Of a stretch of 64,000 bases of DNA, positions 46,923-60,254 are shown piece by piece. Source of the DNA: Chamaecrista fasciculata (Eukaryota; Streptophyta; Magnoliopsida; Fabales; Fabaceae). The stretch lies in contig QANZ01043121.1 of the NCBI GenBank assembly GCA_003254925.1, forward strand, positions 313,869 to 377,868. Direction: 5' to 3'. How positions within the stretch are numbered: position 1 is the stretch's first letter; each line of letters opens with the position of its first letter. The position numbers and the translations under genes were made by a program. The notes below the pieces were generated by a model. The model did no database searches. It saw nothing but the letters and a program-made list of their open reading frames with translations, and was not told the DNA's origin.

Positions 46923-49900
46923 ATGGCTGCTCTTCAATTCTGCGGGCAGTCCAGCTCAGCATTGCATCCAAAATATAGCTCAAGCTTCACTCCAAGAAGC
47001 CATTTTTGCAAGCTGTTTGCTTTTGGTATAAGAACATCATCATCCTCCACAAGAGTGAGAAGAAGAAGAAGAAGAAGAAATCTCTGCGTTAAGAATGTCG
47101 CTAGCGATAAGAAGCAGGAGCTTCAAGAACCCCTCAATGAAGAAGGTTTAGTTTCTTCCTAACATTTTCTCTCACTCTATCTTTTCACTCCATTTTGTTT
47201 CTTCTTTCCATTTATCATTTCCAGTAATGGAAACAATTTGTGGGTTTCAATTAGATACTAGAATGTCTCAGGTTCTTCGAAGAAACTAGATAGAACTGGG
47301 AATCTATGGCTTTTTTTTGTGTGTGTTTTTTTTTTCTTGCTTAGATTGAGCTATTGCATCAATGCATTTAGAAGTTGGCCGGTTTAAGGGGCAATCTCTT
47401 CTTGGTGTGCTAGATACTACTAAGTGGATTAAAATTAGGAATTATTAATGTATAATTCAAATCGAAGATAAGATAATTTCATATTGGGTTAAATTTGAGG
47501 AAATTTATTATGTCTTTTTTTTTGGTAACACATAGGCCTAAAGGCCAAACCAGAAAACAAAAGAAAACTAAAAATCTCTGGGCAAAATATAGAGTCCATA
47601 GCATCACTAAACAAGATTAACTCCACACTCTCCAGAGGTCTAGACCAAAAAACAAAGTCGGAGATCAACTTCAAGCCAAGGCCCATAACACAATAAGCTA
47701 AACAGTTACCTTCACGAAAGGTATGAGAAACCTTCACCATCCAATCTTTTTGCAGCCACGAGATGATCATTCTGAGGATACATTCGCCATGTCCCACATT
47801 AAGGTTACCCCTATTATTGTCGATTAGATTTACAACACCGAGAGAATCCGACTCGACCTCCAAAAGTCTAAAACCCAAGTCCCAAGCCAATCTCAAACCC
47901 TCACAAATACCCCAAAGCTTAGCTTCCAACACATTTCAAGTACCCAGGTTTCTCGCAAAAGTTCTCATCCAATGCCCATCATAAAGTTTTCTGATAAATA
48001 TATGACTAATATAAAAAAATTTGTGCATGACCAATCGTTGAAGATAGAATATTAAACACGTGTTTGCACGACCAATTATAGAAGAGAGAGAATATAAATC
48101 AAGTTTATGATTAGAGAAATCTTATAGCAAAAATATAAATAACTTAAGTTTTTTTCAATCTCTAAATTGGGATCGATGGATTTGTTTCCTATTTCAGATT
48201 ATCTCATAATATTAGCTGCTTCTTCCCTTTAAATATTTTATAGACATTAATGTTTATGTGCTCTAATGGATGAGTTTAAGTTACCAAAACACGAGGAATA
48301 AGTAACAATGTCAATGTCTTGGTGTTTAGGTTCTTTTATTGCAAAATATAGTAAGTTCCAGATTTTGTTTAAAGTTCATATGCCATAAATAGGGTCTGCT
48401 GGTTAAATGTATCAAAGACAAGGGATTTGATATGCTTAATAATATGCCTGTATTATCTTTTCACTGAAAATTTGATCCTAGATAATAAATTATCTTGCTT
48501 GACTCTTGCAGGCATTTTGGATACATTTGTCCCCGATTCCGCATCCATTGCTGCAAGCATTAAATATCATGCAGAGTTCACCCCTTTGTTTTCTCCGGAG
48601 AAGTTCGAACTCGGCAAAGCATACTTTGCAACTGCAGAGAGTGTTCGCGATAATCTCATCATAAATTGGAACACAACTTATGCCTATTATGAGAAGAAGA
48701 ATGTCAAGCAAGCATATTATATGTCTATGGAGTATCTACAGGTTCATAGTGGGTTTTCATTTTTGAGCCACTGGTAATTCTTCATTGTAATTGTTCACTA
48801 ATTTTCTTGAGTTACTCAAAATTTTCAGGGTAGGGCATTGCTGAATGCAGTTGGTAATTTACTGCTCACAGGTCCTTATGCTGAGGCTCTCAAAAAACTG
48901 GGGCATAATTTAGAGGATGTGGCTAATCAGGTCTAATAAATAATGATGTCACACTTGTTTTAAAATAAATTCTTGTATCATTTCATTCTTTAGGAAATAT
49001 GTAAAAACAGTGATTTAATTTCTGTTCTTTTTCGTTATTAAATGTCTTTGTTTATTTCAGTTCTTCAACATCTGATATCTTCAGAAACTTCAAATATGAT
49101 CATCCAATAAATCTCTTCTTTGTTTTTTTTGGCTTGAATCCAATAACTATTGATGCTACCATGCTATATAACCTCTCTAGGAAATAAAGAATGAGTTCAT
49201 TTAATGGTATAACTATCTAGAGCTGTTGGAAAGGTAGTAAGAAATTTTGTAGAGAATTTTGTTAAGGAATGGATAATTTGTTTACAAGAAATTGCTCATC
49301 TTGATCTTGTAAGTATACTTACTCCTAAATGACTAAACAAAATTCCAGATGAACAACATAAGCCTCCTAGAATGTCAGTTTTATTGACTTGCTGCATCAC
49401 TGATGAATTAAGAGTAAGCATATAATTTGGTCCCTGAAAGATACATGAGTTGACAGCTCAATCCTTCATAGTCTAGATTATGCACTGTAGTCCTTGAAAG
49501 TCGTGGAGGCAATATAGTTTAGTCCCTTAAACCTATTTTATAGGGACTAAGTTGTAGAGACAAAAGATCTAAAATGTATTGATTCCATCATTTTCAAGGA
49601 TTAAATAATGTAAACTAGACTTTCACAAATTGAGTTGTTAACTTGTGTATCTTTCAGGGATTAATTTAATTATATGTTTACTCATTAATTGAAGACCAGT
49701 TCTAAGTACATTCATTTACATTGTCAGGAGCCAGATGCTGCACTTGGGAATGGCGGATTAGGCCGTCTTGCTTCTTGCTTTCTAGACTCCTTGGCAACAC
49801 TGAACTACCCTGCATGGGGATATGGACTTAGATACAAGTATGGATTGTTCAAACAGCTCATAACGAAGGATGGTCAGGAGGAAGTTGCTGAAAGTTGGCT

Positions 49901-52900
49901 TGAGGTATATTCTATATGTCTTAATTTATAGTTGATGGCTTGAAGCTAATGTCAATGGGAGCTTGGAAAAGTCCTAGGTCATAATGGAAGGAAGTGAGTT
50001 CTGGAATCTATTTGTATGAGTAGTGTGCATTGTTCTTTGGTTGATTCACTGACAAAAGTTTTCTATTTACAGATGGGAAATCCCTGGGAAATTGTGAGAA
50101 ATGATGTTTCATATCCTGTAAAATTCTATGGGGAAGTTGTGTCAGGGGTAAATGGAAGTAAGCAATGGGTTGGAGGAGAGAATATAAGTGCTGTTGCATA
50201 TGATGTTCCGATACCCGGGTACAAAACAAAAACTACTATAAATCTGAGGTTGTGGTCCACCAAAGTTTCTCCAGAAAATTTTGATTTGAAAGCTTACAAT
50301 GCTGGAGATCATGCCAAAGCATATGCTGATATGAAGAATGCTGAAAAGGTTTGTGAAATCTCTTATCAGAAATGCTTCTTTGCTTTCCTAGGTAGTAAAT
50401 TCAGTGGACTATAAGGATTATTCACTCATGATGCCTATTTTTTATGTTCTATTTCAACCAGATCTGCTATATATTGTACCCTGGGGACGAAACAATAGAA
50501 GGAAAGACTCTACGATTAAAGCAACAATATACACTGTGCTCTGCATCTCTCCAGGATATTATTGCTCGTTTTGAGAGGAGATCAGGGAATACATTGAATT
50601 GGGACACTTTACCAGACAAAGTAGTGGTCCAAATGAATGATACACACCCAACACTCTGCATTCCAGAGCTTATTAGGATACTGATTGATGTAAAGGGTTT
50701 AAGCTGGGAGAAAGCCTGGGATATTACGAAGAGGTGCTTCTTCTTCTCATTTTTGCATTATCTATAATCTTCATATCAACTATTCCTTTAACAATGGGGG
50801 TTGGGTCTAGCGGAAGAGGCTAGCTCCTATAATGAGATGAACCCAGATTTGAATCCCCGTTAGGAGATGTGCCCACCTTTAGTATCTGGCGATACTTCGA
50901 ATAGGATTGCATCCAGTGAAGGATACTTGTGGGAAACCAAAAAAGTCAACTATTCCTTTATGATATCATTTCCAATGCATCTCCAATGTGTTGTGATATC
51001 AGTTTTTTTTTAAATAACTACTACCTTCATCGTTATGATAATAGAGACTGATTATTTTTGTTCGTATGGGTACTTCGTTTTTAGAACTGTTGCATACACA
51101 AATCACACAGTGCTGCCTGAGGCACTAGAGAAATGGAGTTTGCAGCTTCTGCAGGATTTGCTTCCTCGACATGTGGAGATAATAAGAATGATAGATGAAG
51201 AGGTAACAGTATAGGAAGTTAATATAACTTTGAAGTTCAAGTTCTTTTGCTCTCTCTATTTCTCTCATCTTTGATATCTTCTTGTTATACTAATGTCATA
51301 TATTTGACTATTTACTTTGTCAACCAGCTGATTCATGAAATTATTGCGGAGTATGGAACCGAAGATCTTGACTTGTTACAACAAAAACTTGATAAAATGA
51401 GAATCCTAGAAAATATTGAGTTGCCTAACTCAGTGCTAGAACTTCTCAATATCTCAGAAGAGATTTCTGTCATTGATCCTTCCGAGGATGTTGATGTTAG
51501 CGATGAAAAGGTAAAAGCTGTAGAAGAAGAGAAGGTTAAAGAAGAAGATGACACTAATGAAGAAGAAAAAGAAGATGATGATGGTGATGACCAATCTGGT
51601 GGGGAGGAAAGTGACAAGAAAACGAAGGTGACATTTAGAGCTGATCCAAAACAGCCAATGATGGTTCGCATGGCTAATCTATGTGTTGCTGGTGGGTTTT
51701 CTGTAAATGGAGTAGCTGAGATTCATAGTGAGATTGTAAAAGAGACAGTTTTTAATGAATTTTACCAGGTAAAAGTTCCACTAGTGACTTCTTTTTTCTT
51801 TTTCCTTTTCTAACTAAATTGTTATTTTTTCCAAGAAGAACTACTTTGTTTTTTGGCCAAATTTCCAAGGATTACAGGGCTGTTTAGAAATGGGATCTCT
51901 CTGCATCTACATTCAGGAAAAAAAAAGAAAAAGAAAAGAAACTCATCATACTTATCTATTTATCTAATTTTTGGCAGCTGTGGCCTTATAAGTTCCAAAA
52001 TAAAACAAATGGGGTGACACCCAGAAGATGGATTCGTTTTTGTAATCCAGATCTCAGCAAGATCATAACCAAGTGGATTGGAACTGAAGACTGGGTAACA
52101 GATCTTGAGAAGCTTTCATTATTTCGTAAGGTAAATTAATTTAATCTAGCATGATGAACACCACTTTTTACTGAGGAAAATGTTTAATACTCTCTAAGGC
52201 AAAATAAATTTAACTTTCACTGATCATACTGTTACTCCATTAGAACATCTGCACAGTTGCTCATAATATAAAATTTCATATTAATAGCAAACATATGTTA
52301 CTATTTTATTTATTGCAACATTTTTTATTGAGGAAATGAAAATTCTGTTACAGTTTGCTGATAATGAGGATCTACAATTAGAGTGGAGAGAAGCAAAAAG
52401 GAAAAATAAGACCAAGGTTGCATCATTTCTTAAGGAGAAAACTGGTTATGTTGTTAATCCCGATGCAATGTTCGATGTACAGGTTGATTTTCTCTCTCCA
52501 AGGACTTTATTTATTTCTTTTCCTATATGTTTTGCTGTTCATAGGACTATGAAGCACAGACATTGATACGGACTTGAGACACGACACGAAGACAGCCTAA
52601 CATGTCAAATTTTTAAAATTGCATGACAAGACATGACGTGTATTTATATATATAGACAATTGAATATTCATAAATCTTGATAAAAACTTCAAAATTACTA
52701 TATCTACTCATGACATGTCATGTGTCATTTCTTTTTCTATTGTTTGCCATGTCAAAGTCACAAAAAATGATTTTATATTTTGGAACTTATGGACATATGT
52801 CGTATGTGTGTTGCTTCTATGTCCGACATGGTGACACTCCCTTAAAAGAAAGTGTTTGTGCTTCATAGACATAGGATCTTGTAATTCATACTCATTTTAA

Positions 52901-55900
52901 ACTTTGAGAAAGAATTAACATATTCATATTCAGGTGAAGCGCATTCACGAATACAAGAGGCAATTGATGAATATATTGGGGATAGTTTATCGTTACAAAG
53001 TGATGAAAGAAATGAGTGCTGAGGAGAGACAAAGAAGGTTTGTTCCTCGGGTTTGTATTTTTGGTGGAAAAGCATTTGCAACATATGTTCAGGCCAAGAG
53101 GATTGTGAAATTCATCACAGATGTAGGAGCCACAGTAAATCATGATCCAGATATTGGAGATCTATTGAAGGTAAGATTTCATTTGGGTATATCATGAATA
53201 TACCTGAAGGACCCTGCATTTGTAAGATAGATCAAAACTGTAGAAGCTCACATTCAAATACAACTCTAAATTTCATATATTACAGCTTATTTTCAGCAAT
53301 ACGAAATATAAATGCGTAACCACAAATATAGGCTTGCATGTTGTAAAATTATTTGAATAACTGAAAGAAAGTTTAAGGCTAAAGTGTAGAAAATCCCCCT
53401 TGAAATTTGGTCACCGTGCAAAAAATCTTTCATGAACTTTCAATTTTATGCAAATAAACCATTTTGTTAAAATTTTCATTGATTTTTTTTTTTATTTTTT
53501 TATAAATTTTTTTGGGTACTATTAATTACAACAATAATTAATTTTTAGTTTGTGTTGAGAAATCTAGGATTATCTAGAATTATTTTATTTCCTATTTTAT
53601 AATTATCTTTTAAGATTAGAAATATCTTATTAGAATCTGATTTATATCTTATCAAATATTAGATTAGATATTATATTAGATATCTTTTGTTATTATCTTT
53701 TCCAAGTAGCATTAGAATTCCTAACTTGATTAGGAAGTTTTTCTCTTATTTAAGCATCGTAACCCTTTTCTTTTATGATGAAATAATATTACGAATATTA
53801 TTCTTAAAAAATCAACATGGTATTAGAGCCAGGTTTCCCTTTTGATCCTGGATGATTTTTTCTTCTGGTTGTGAAATTTCTTCCCAAATCCAGTGAGCAA
53901 ACTAAAATTAGGGTTAGTTTGTCATTTTTTCAAAGTCTTCAATTTGTGTCACCGCCGGCAGGGATGGAGGCAGAGGCCGCCGAACGGCCTTTTCCCGGAG
54001 TTCGGCGGCAAATCGAGCTGCGCGTGGGACACTGCACTGTTCACTGGTTCACTGCGCTGCCGTCGAATGGCAATTTCCGGCCATTTCCGAACACCACCCG
54101 AAGGTTTCAGATGCTCAAGGTGGATTTTGTTGTTTAATGCTTCTTGCTGGATGTTGAGCTTGAGAGCTTTCTTTTTGCCTGCTGTGACTGTCTGTGGTTC
54201 CAGTTTCATCCTTCTGAGTTCTGGCCTTAATCGCCGATTTCAAGCATCGTCCTCAATTGACATCACTATTTAATGGCCCCTGAGGTTCCAAGAGGAGTAC
54301 AAGCTCTAGAGAAAGAGAGCCCCTGAGACTCCTACAAGAACACAAGCCATCACTCCTTTTGTCCTTAATTGACAACTGTTATTGATACATCCTTCATTTG
54401 ATGAAATCAACTTTCGGCCTTCATTGCTATTATATTCATTCTGCCTTCATTGCCATACGTCCTTAATTGACGAATTGATCTTCGGCCTTCATTGCCATAC
54501 GTCCTTAATTGACGTATTGATCTTTGGCCTTCATTGCCATACGTCCTTAATTGACGTATTGATCTTTGGCCTTCATTGCCATACGTCCTTAATTGACGTA
54601 TTGATCTTCGGCCTTCATTGCCATACGTCCTTCATTGACGTATTGATCTTCGGCCTTCATTGCTGTACGTCCTTCATTGACGTATTGATCTTCGGCTTTC
54701 ATTTCTATATGTCCTTCATTGATGTATTGATCTTTGGCCTTCGTTGCCATACGCCCTTCATTGACGGATTAACCTTCGGCTTTCATTGCCTTCGGCCTTC
54801 ATTGCCGTTATCTTAGCTTCTGCAACGACAACAATGTTTAAGGAAACTCAAATCTCAATCAAGATCCAAGCTGCGAATGGAGCGAATGGAAAATTTCAAT
54901 TCTCAGCTTGAGGGGGAGTGTTGAGAAATCTAGGATTATCTAGAATTATTTTATTTCCTATTTTATAATTATCTTTTAAGATTAGAAATATCTTATTAGA
55001 ATCTGATTTATATCTTATCAAATATTAGATTAGATATCTTTTGTTATTATCTTTTCCAAGTAGGATTAGGATTCCTAACTTGATTAGGAAGTTTTTCTCT
55101 TATTTAAGCATTGTAACCCTTTTCTTTTATGATGAAATAATATTACGAATATTATTCTCCAAAAATCAACAGGATCAATGTAAAATGTAACAATAATCAT
55201 AAAATTATAAAAAAAACTTGATTTTTTTGAGTAAAAATTTTAACAAAAGGAGTTCTTTGTAGAAAAGCAAAAGTTCAGAGAACCTTTTGTCACTTTTCAA
55301 AGTTCAGGATTTTTTGCACTGACGAAAGTTCAGGGGGGTTTTTCTGCATTTTAACCAAAGTTTAATGATTTCAATTTAAGAAGAATAATTTCTCAAGTAT
55401 CCTTTCAAATAAAGAAAATTGCCATCCTTAATGATCAACAATGGAATTAATTTAAATAATGGAATGTTTTAACTAATCCTTCTACTATTTCATAGGCTGA
55501 ACATTGATCTATCCTAATTGTAGGTTGTATTTGTTCCTGATTACAATGTCAGTGTTGCAGAAGTGCTAATTCCTGGCAGTGAGTTGTCTCAACACATCAG
55601 GTAATTTCCCCTTTAGAAACAATAACTAAATGACTTGAGGTTCACAAATCACAATCACATTATTTAATTTGAATTCATTTTAAGGGTTGATATTATTATC
55701 ATATTTTGCTACAAACTTGTGCTTACAACTTCAACACTTGCATTTTTTCTGTGGTTTTTTGTTTAGTACGGCTGGAATGGAAGCAAGTGGAACTAGCAAC
55801 ATGAAATTCGCAATGAATGGATGTGTACTTATAGGAACACTAGATGGGGCTAATGTTGAAATAAGGGAAGAGGTTGGAGAAGATAACTTCTTTCTGTTTG

Positions 55901-58579
55901 GCGCGCGAGCTGACGAAATTACAGGCCTACGCAAAGAAAGATCAGAAGGAAAGGTAAAAATTTATATAAGAACCACAATATTCTTCTACTTTTGAAATTC
56001 ATACTACCAGCTCCTCAATTAACAAAGAAACATGCAAGTAGGGGTGTTCGTCGGGCGGTTTGGGCGGTTTGAAAGGATTTTTCAAACCAAACCAATGATT
56101 AAATTTCATTCATCAAACCAAACCAAACCAAACCAATAAAAAGCGATTTGGGCGGTTCGGTTTGAGCGGTTTGAAGGTAATTTATTTTTAATTTTGTCAC
56201 TAATATACTAATAAATAAAATATACAGTTATTCTCATAACTTACTAAAACACTAACAAGAAAATAAATATTATCACTATAGTATAGAAGATTTTTTATAA
56301 ATAATTAATTGAAATTAAAATTGTAGTTTACTAATATATATTTCTTTCTCTAACTTAATATCACAATAAGTTCTTCAAATATGGTATGTTTTATATTGTA
56401 TAAACCAACTCAATTTTATATAATAGTAAGATGTATAATCACTCCTGGTACATTATAATATGTTATATAGTGTAATAATATTCTCATTCTGTTGTAAACA
56501 ACAAAATGATTTTCTTCTACTTTTTTAGCAAAAATCATTAGTATATAACAACTTTTAACTTACAAATATATATATATATATATATGAAGGTGCAAATATT
56601 TTCAAACTTGTAAATATATTCTCAATGTTGAATATTGTATGTATGAGTAATAGAGTATGGCAAGGCCAAAAAAAAAAAATAGAGTATGACTTACCTAATG
56701 AGAATATGAAGTATGTGTATATATATAAGTAAATAAGAGTTTTAGCGGTTTGGCGGTTTGGTTCGGTTTGTGCGACGTTCAAATCAAACCAAATCGTTCA
56801 TCTATCGGTATGGTTCGGTTTCACCTTCGGTTCGGTTTGGTTTGGTTCGGTCGATCGGTTTGGTTCGATTTTGAACACCCCTACATGCAAGCATATCAGC
56901 TGTGTTTTTCTGTGGGAACTGAAACAAATAAAATTGTCTTTTCCCTCTTGATTATAAAATAGAAAATTAGAAGCTCACTCACCACACAAGAATTAACATG
57001 GAAACTTCAAATTAGGGAAAAAAACCATGATGTTGTTGAAGGACAAGAAAAGAAAATACTGTATAAAAATTTCTACATTACATAATATTCTCTCAAATAG
57101 TTCAGACCTCAAGTTCACCCACATTCTTCAAAGTAAGTATTTAACTACTCTTCACATCACTCTAGAACAAGAGACGAAAGAAGAAATTAGGAAGTCAAAT
57201 ATAACTAAAATGTATGCCTTTGTGTCTCTTGAAACAATATTTGAGCCTCCTTTTACAGGATTGAGACTTAATCAGTCTCCTGATCCCTAGCAATGTGGGA
57301 CTTTTATTTTCAATCGAACTCTTATTTTGATATTTAAATCCTAGACTTATCCTTTTAATTTTTCATTTTTTGAATTTCCCTTATCTAATCTGATATGGAC
57401 TAGGACTACTTATCCAACAGGAACCACCTCTATGACAAGATTCTATGTGTTCAATGATATATATGTATGCATATGCAGTTTGTAGCAGATCCAAGGTTTG
57501 AAGAAGTGAAGGCATACGTGAGAAGTGGTGTTTTTGGGCCTTACAACTATGAAGAATTGATGGGATCCTTGGAAGGGAATGAAGGGTATGGGCGTGCTGA
57601 TTATTTCCTTGTTGGCAAGGACTTTCCTAGCTACATAGAGTGCCAAGAGAAGGTTGATGAGGCATACCGAGACCAGAAAGTAAGTAATGCTTCACACACA
57701 CACACAGGCACAGTGACAAAAAAACATTTCAATTTCATCTAAATTTTCACTGAATCCAATGCTTCAATGGAGCTTATAGCATACATGGAATAGTGCTTCA
57801 ACCTAGCATCAATGATGTATTATATATATAGGTTCAATAGTCTAAGTTGGATCAAACCTAAGCGACCTTTATAATTCGTCTAAATTTCATAAAACCCACT
57901 GAAATTTAGTCATTATGCAAAAAACTCCCCTTGAACTTTGAAAAGTGACGAAAGACTCCTTGAACTTTTGATTTTGTGCAAATAACCCATTTCATTAAAA
58001 TTTTCATTGAACAAATAAAGAAATTTTTAGATTTTTTGCTACTATTATTACAACAATAATTAATTTTAATTTTGGATCAATGTAAAATGTAACAAAAATC
58101 ATAAAATTATATAAACACTTGATTTTGTTTTGAATGAAAATCTTGACAGAGAGTCTTTTGCCCAAAATCAAAAGTTCAGAAGGATTTTTAGTATAATGAC
58201 TAAAGTTCGGGGAGGTTTTATGTATTTTAACCTTGTAATTAAGGGTGAATCTGAATATACCCTTAGGTCGCCTTGGCCTATGGACAACTCTGTTAGTAAC
58301 ATGATTCATTATGAAGTATATTCAGTTGAAACATTTTTAAAACAGATACTGATGATATTGCTGAATGCACAAGCTATTTATGAAAGTAGTTAGGAGACTT
58401 TTAAATGAACCATGCCATATGCTGCTTACATTGTGCTTTGTGATTGATATTGAATGAAGCAGAGATGGACAAGAATGTCAATCCTGAACACAGCTGGTTC
58501 ATACAAGTTCAGCAGTGACAGGACAATTCATGAATATGCAAGACACATTTGGAGGATTGAACCTGCTGCATTACCATGA
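46923..58579 (+). CDS. PHS1: Plastidic alpha-glucan (starch) phosphorylase, L-type
   Basis: Fifteen exons join in frame with GT-AG borders to give 979 residues: 46923-47145, 48512-48741, 48829-48930, 49728-49904, 50073-50348, 50462-50733, 51085-51202, 51328-51768, 51978-52130, 52354-52482, 52934-53170, 55524-55600, 55767-55953, 57479-57679, 58463-58579. The start is Ser/Arg-rich, a chloroplast transit peptide. Exon 4 begins [18 protein letters not shown] and exon 6 contains MNDTHPTL. Exon 8 holds the acidic Glu/Asp-rich insert (about residues 511-565), which marks the plastidic form and is absent from the cytosolic one. Exon 13 holds the pyridoxal-phosphate site [15 protein letters not shown] with Lys about 825. 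The enzyme (EC 2.4.1.1) moves glucose between glucose-1-phosphate and alpha-1,4-glucans in the plastid. No break was found. Many introns carry transposons. Confidence 0.96.
47489..47990 (-). pseudogene. LINE RNase H-like fragment in phosphorylase intron 1
   Basis: On the minus strand 47932 down to about 47640 encodes a RNase H-like domain of the type found at the end of plant LINE open frames ([18 protein letters not shown], then EVESDS, then a [12 protein letters not shown] segment). A run of T at 47512-47521 on the plus strand is the poly-A tail of the minus-strand element. Only the 3' end is present, so it is 5'-truncated as is usual for LINEs. It lies antisense to the host gene. Confidence 0.82.
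49412..49683. mobile_element. MITE-like repeat in phosphorylase intron 3
   Basis: The inverted ends read GAGTAAGCATATAATTTGG at the left and, inverse, GAGTAAACATATAATTAAAT at the right, with inner arms GAAAGATACATGAGTTGACA and TGTTAACTTGTGTATCTTTC. It is 272 bp and non-coding. The flanking bases do not show a clean target duplication. Confidence 0.6.
50791..50945 (+). mobile_element. tRNA-derived SINE in phosphorylase intron 6
   Basis: The 155-bp insert is flanked by a perfect 15-bp direct repeat TCAACTATTCCTTTA (50776-50790 and 50946-50960). It has an A-box-like GGTCTAGCGGAAGAGGC and a B-box AGATTTGAATCCCC, as in tRNA-derived SINEs, and ends TGTGGGAAACCAAAAAAG. The tail matches the truncated SINE at 37980-38039. 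Confidence 0.88.
53553..55171 (+). mobile_element. Small non-autonomous LTR retrotransposon
   Basis: Two LTRs start TGTTGAGAAATCTAGG and end AATCAACA: 53553-53817 (265 bp) and 54919-55171 (253 bp), differing mainly by a 12-bp indel. A primer binding site TGGTATTAGAGCCAGG follows the first LTR at 53818 and a polypurine tract TTGAGGGGGAG precedes the second. The 1.1-kb interior has no gag or pol; chance frames over 53871-54273 and 54382-54816 resemble no known protein. It therefore depends on enzymes from elsewhere (TRIM/LARD-like, intermediate in size). The flanking five bases do not match. Confidence 0.88.
54443..54778 (+). repeat. 42-bp minisatellite inside the small LTR element
   Basis: About eight tandem copies of a 42-bp unit (GCCTTCATTGCCATACGTCC followed by TTAATTGACGTATTGATCTTTG). 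The period, a multiple of three, leaves a long open frame, but codon content shows no sign of selection. Units at the right end are more diverged. Confidence 0.85.
56039..56882. mobile_element. hAT-type miniature element in phosphorylase intron 13
   Basis: The ends TAGGGGTGTTC and GAACACCCCTA are perfect inverted repeats, and an identical 8-bp duplication CATGCAAG flanks them (56031-56038 and 56883-56890), the hAT signature. The subterminal regions are filled with CGGTTTGG / CCAAACC repeats, as expected for transposase binding sites. The 844-bp body is non-coding. Confidence 0.9.
57878..58232. mobile_element. MULE-type miniature element (family B) in phosphorylase intron 14
   Basis: The left end GTCTAAATTTCATAAAACC and the inverse right end GGTTAAAATACATAAAACC match, and inner arms share AACTTTTGATTTTG / CAAAATCAAAAGTT. 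The flanking 9-mers TTATAATTC and TTGTAATTA agree at seven of nine positions. It is related to 53377-55356 and 61850-62235. Confidence 0.75.
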
Positions 58580-60254
58580 AAATCTGTATATTAGATATTT
58601 ATATATTCATAATTGTAATATATTAAAAATTTTGACAACAAAATATTATTGTGGAAGGACATTCAGAGTACTTGCAAAATATGTAACATTAATGTTAATC
58701 ACCAAAATTATTTGTGCAGTTTCTAAAATGGCACAGTATTTTGATGCTTTTCTAAATTCTGCATTTTGCTCCTAATCAAGAGAGATGGGTCTTGACTTGA
58801 ATATTTCTCTCCTAGAAAAAGGGATCACTTGAAAGTTGAAACAGAGACCATACTAGTGGTTGCATCCATTGTTAAGCTATTTATTTAGATATTATTTTTG
58901 CATTCTTTGAATCTTAGTTATGAATTATAGGGTCTTCTCTTATATCCTATTTCACTCAATCTAATTCAAGTTAGTTGCAACTTGTATGTGCCTACTTTCT
59001 TTTTGTTGGCAAAAATATATTTTTCGTCCCCAAACTTAATATTAATATTAATTTCGTCTTCAATATTTAGTTACTGTCAGTTCTGTTCCTTAAGCTTTAT
59101 ATTTTAGTCGATTTTACCATTTGATTAACTTCTTTCAATAAATAAATGACAAATTCCATCTTGTTTTTTAATCTGAGTTAGAATTAAATTTTTTTTTTCT
59201 ACCAATTTAACATTACATGTCATTAGTTACATAAAATTTGTCAATAATAATCGGCCAAAATTAGAGCAAATGATAAAATCAATCAAAATATAAAATTTTG
59301 AAGACAAAATTGATAATAAACAAACATTAGGGACAAAATTGAAAATTGATGTAAAATTTATGGCAAAAAAGAGTACTTTTGCCTCTTTTGTTTATTTGAT
59401 CATGGTTAATCTATCTTCTTATCTTCAATTTATAACTTCCACAGTCCATTCAGTTAGCAAAAATAATTTTTGAAAAAAAACATCCATTTTTATGCTTAAA
59501 AATTCTTAAATACCTTATTTCATGACCCATATATAAATAACTCATAAATGTTTCATATTAGTCCTAAATGTTTCCATTTATTTTTATTTTGGTTTTAAAT
59601 TATTAAATATGGTCATATCTCTTTTGTTTTAAGTTTGAATTTGACAAGTACAAAACTATGTGTTGCTTTTGACGATTACTTTTTCTATCTAATTGAGACT
59701 GTTATCAAATAAGCTCAAATAAACAAAGTTGATCATATTTCTCTCATTTCAAGTTTAAATGCAACGAGTTTAGAGCTAAGAGTTACTCTTAATGAATCAT
59801 TTTTCTACTCGGTTGGAACCATTAACAAATGATATTAAATTGAGTTCAAAAGTAGGTTTTGAGACCAAAAAGTAAAAAATTATGAAAACATGGTCTCAAA
59901 TCCACTTTGTTGGCTTGATTTGATATCTTTTGTTGATGGTTCCAACTCAATAGAAAAAGAAACTCATTAGGAGAAATATGTAATTATGATCTTGTGGCAT
60001 TCGCACTTGAAAGGGGAAAGATATGACCAACTTTATTTGTTTACGATTTGAAATCGATTCCATACATAAGAGAAGGTTTCGGTCGAGATAAAATAAACAA
60101 ATGTCAATTCCAAGGAATTACAATAGTATACAATTCTTTTTCTTGTTTACTTTATTTTTTTGTCTTTTTAAAGTCCAATAAGTTCAGCTTCCGTAAGCAG
60201 TTATGTCAAAGTTTAAACAGGTGTTAAAGTCATAGTAGAGACGTATGCAGTTGC
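58580..60254. other. Intergenic region with degenerate MITEs
   Basis: The 3' untranslated region of the phosphorylase gene should occupy the first few hundred bases. At 59008-59383 a family C MITE is recognisable by GGCAAAAATATATTTTTCG and the inverse right end GGCAAAAGTACTC; flanks CTTTTTGTT and TCTTTTGTT match apart from one T. From 59500 to 60100 phrases of the GGTCATATCTCTTTTGTTTTAAG type recur in both orientations, a decayed TIR element. No gene is seen. Confidence 0.55.

Larger units (their letters stand above)
53377..55356. mobile_element. MULE-type TIR element (family B), host of a nested LTR element
   Basis: The ends GGCTAAAGTGTAGAAAA and inverse GGTTAAAATGCAGAAAA frame arms of about 110 bp, with an identical 9-bp duplication AAAGTTTAA (53368-53376 and 55357-55365). 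It sits in phosphorylase intron 11 and was split by the LTR element at 53553-55171; without it the length is about 360 bp. Sister copies are at 57878-58232 and 61850-62235. Confidence 0.85.

Noticed and set aside
54382-54816. A 144-codon open frame as a repeat protein
   Set aside because: It is the 42-bp minisatellite of the small LTR element read through; the period is a multiple of three, which opens the frame by itself. No start context or domain supports translation.
54919-55176. A 5-bp target duplication for the small LTR element
   Set aside because: The five bases before (GTTTG) and after (GGATC) differ. Sister MITE sequences suggest the flanks were adjacent, but no duplication can be shown.
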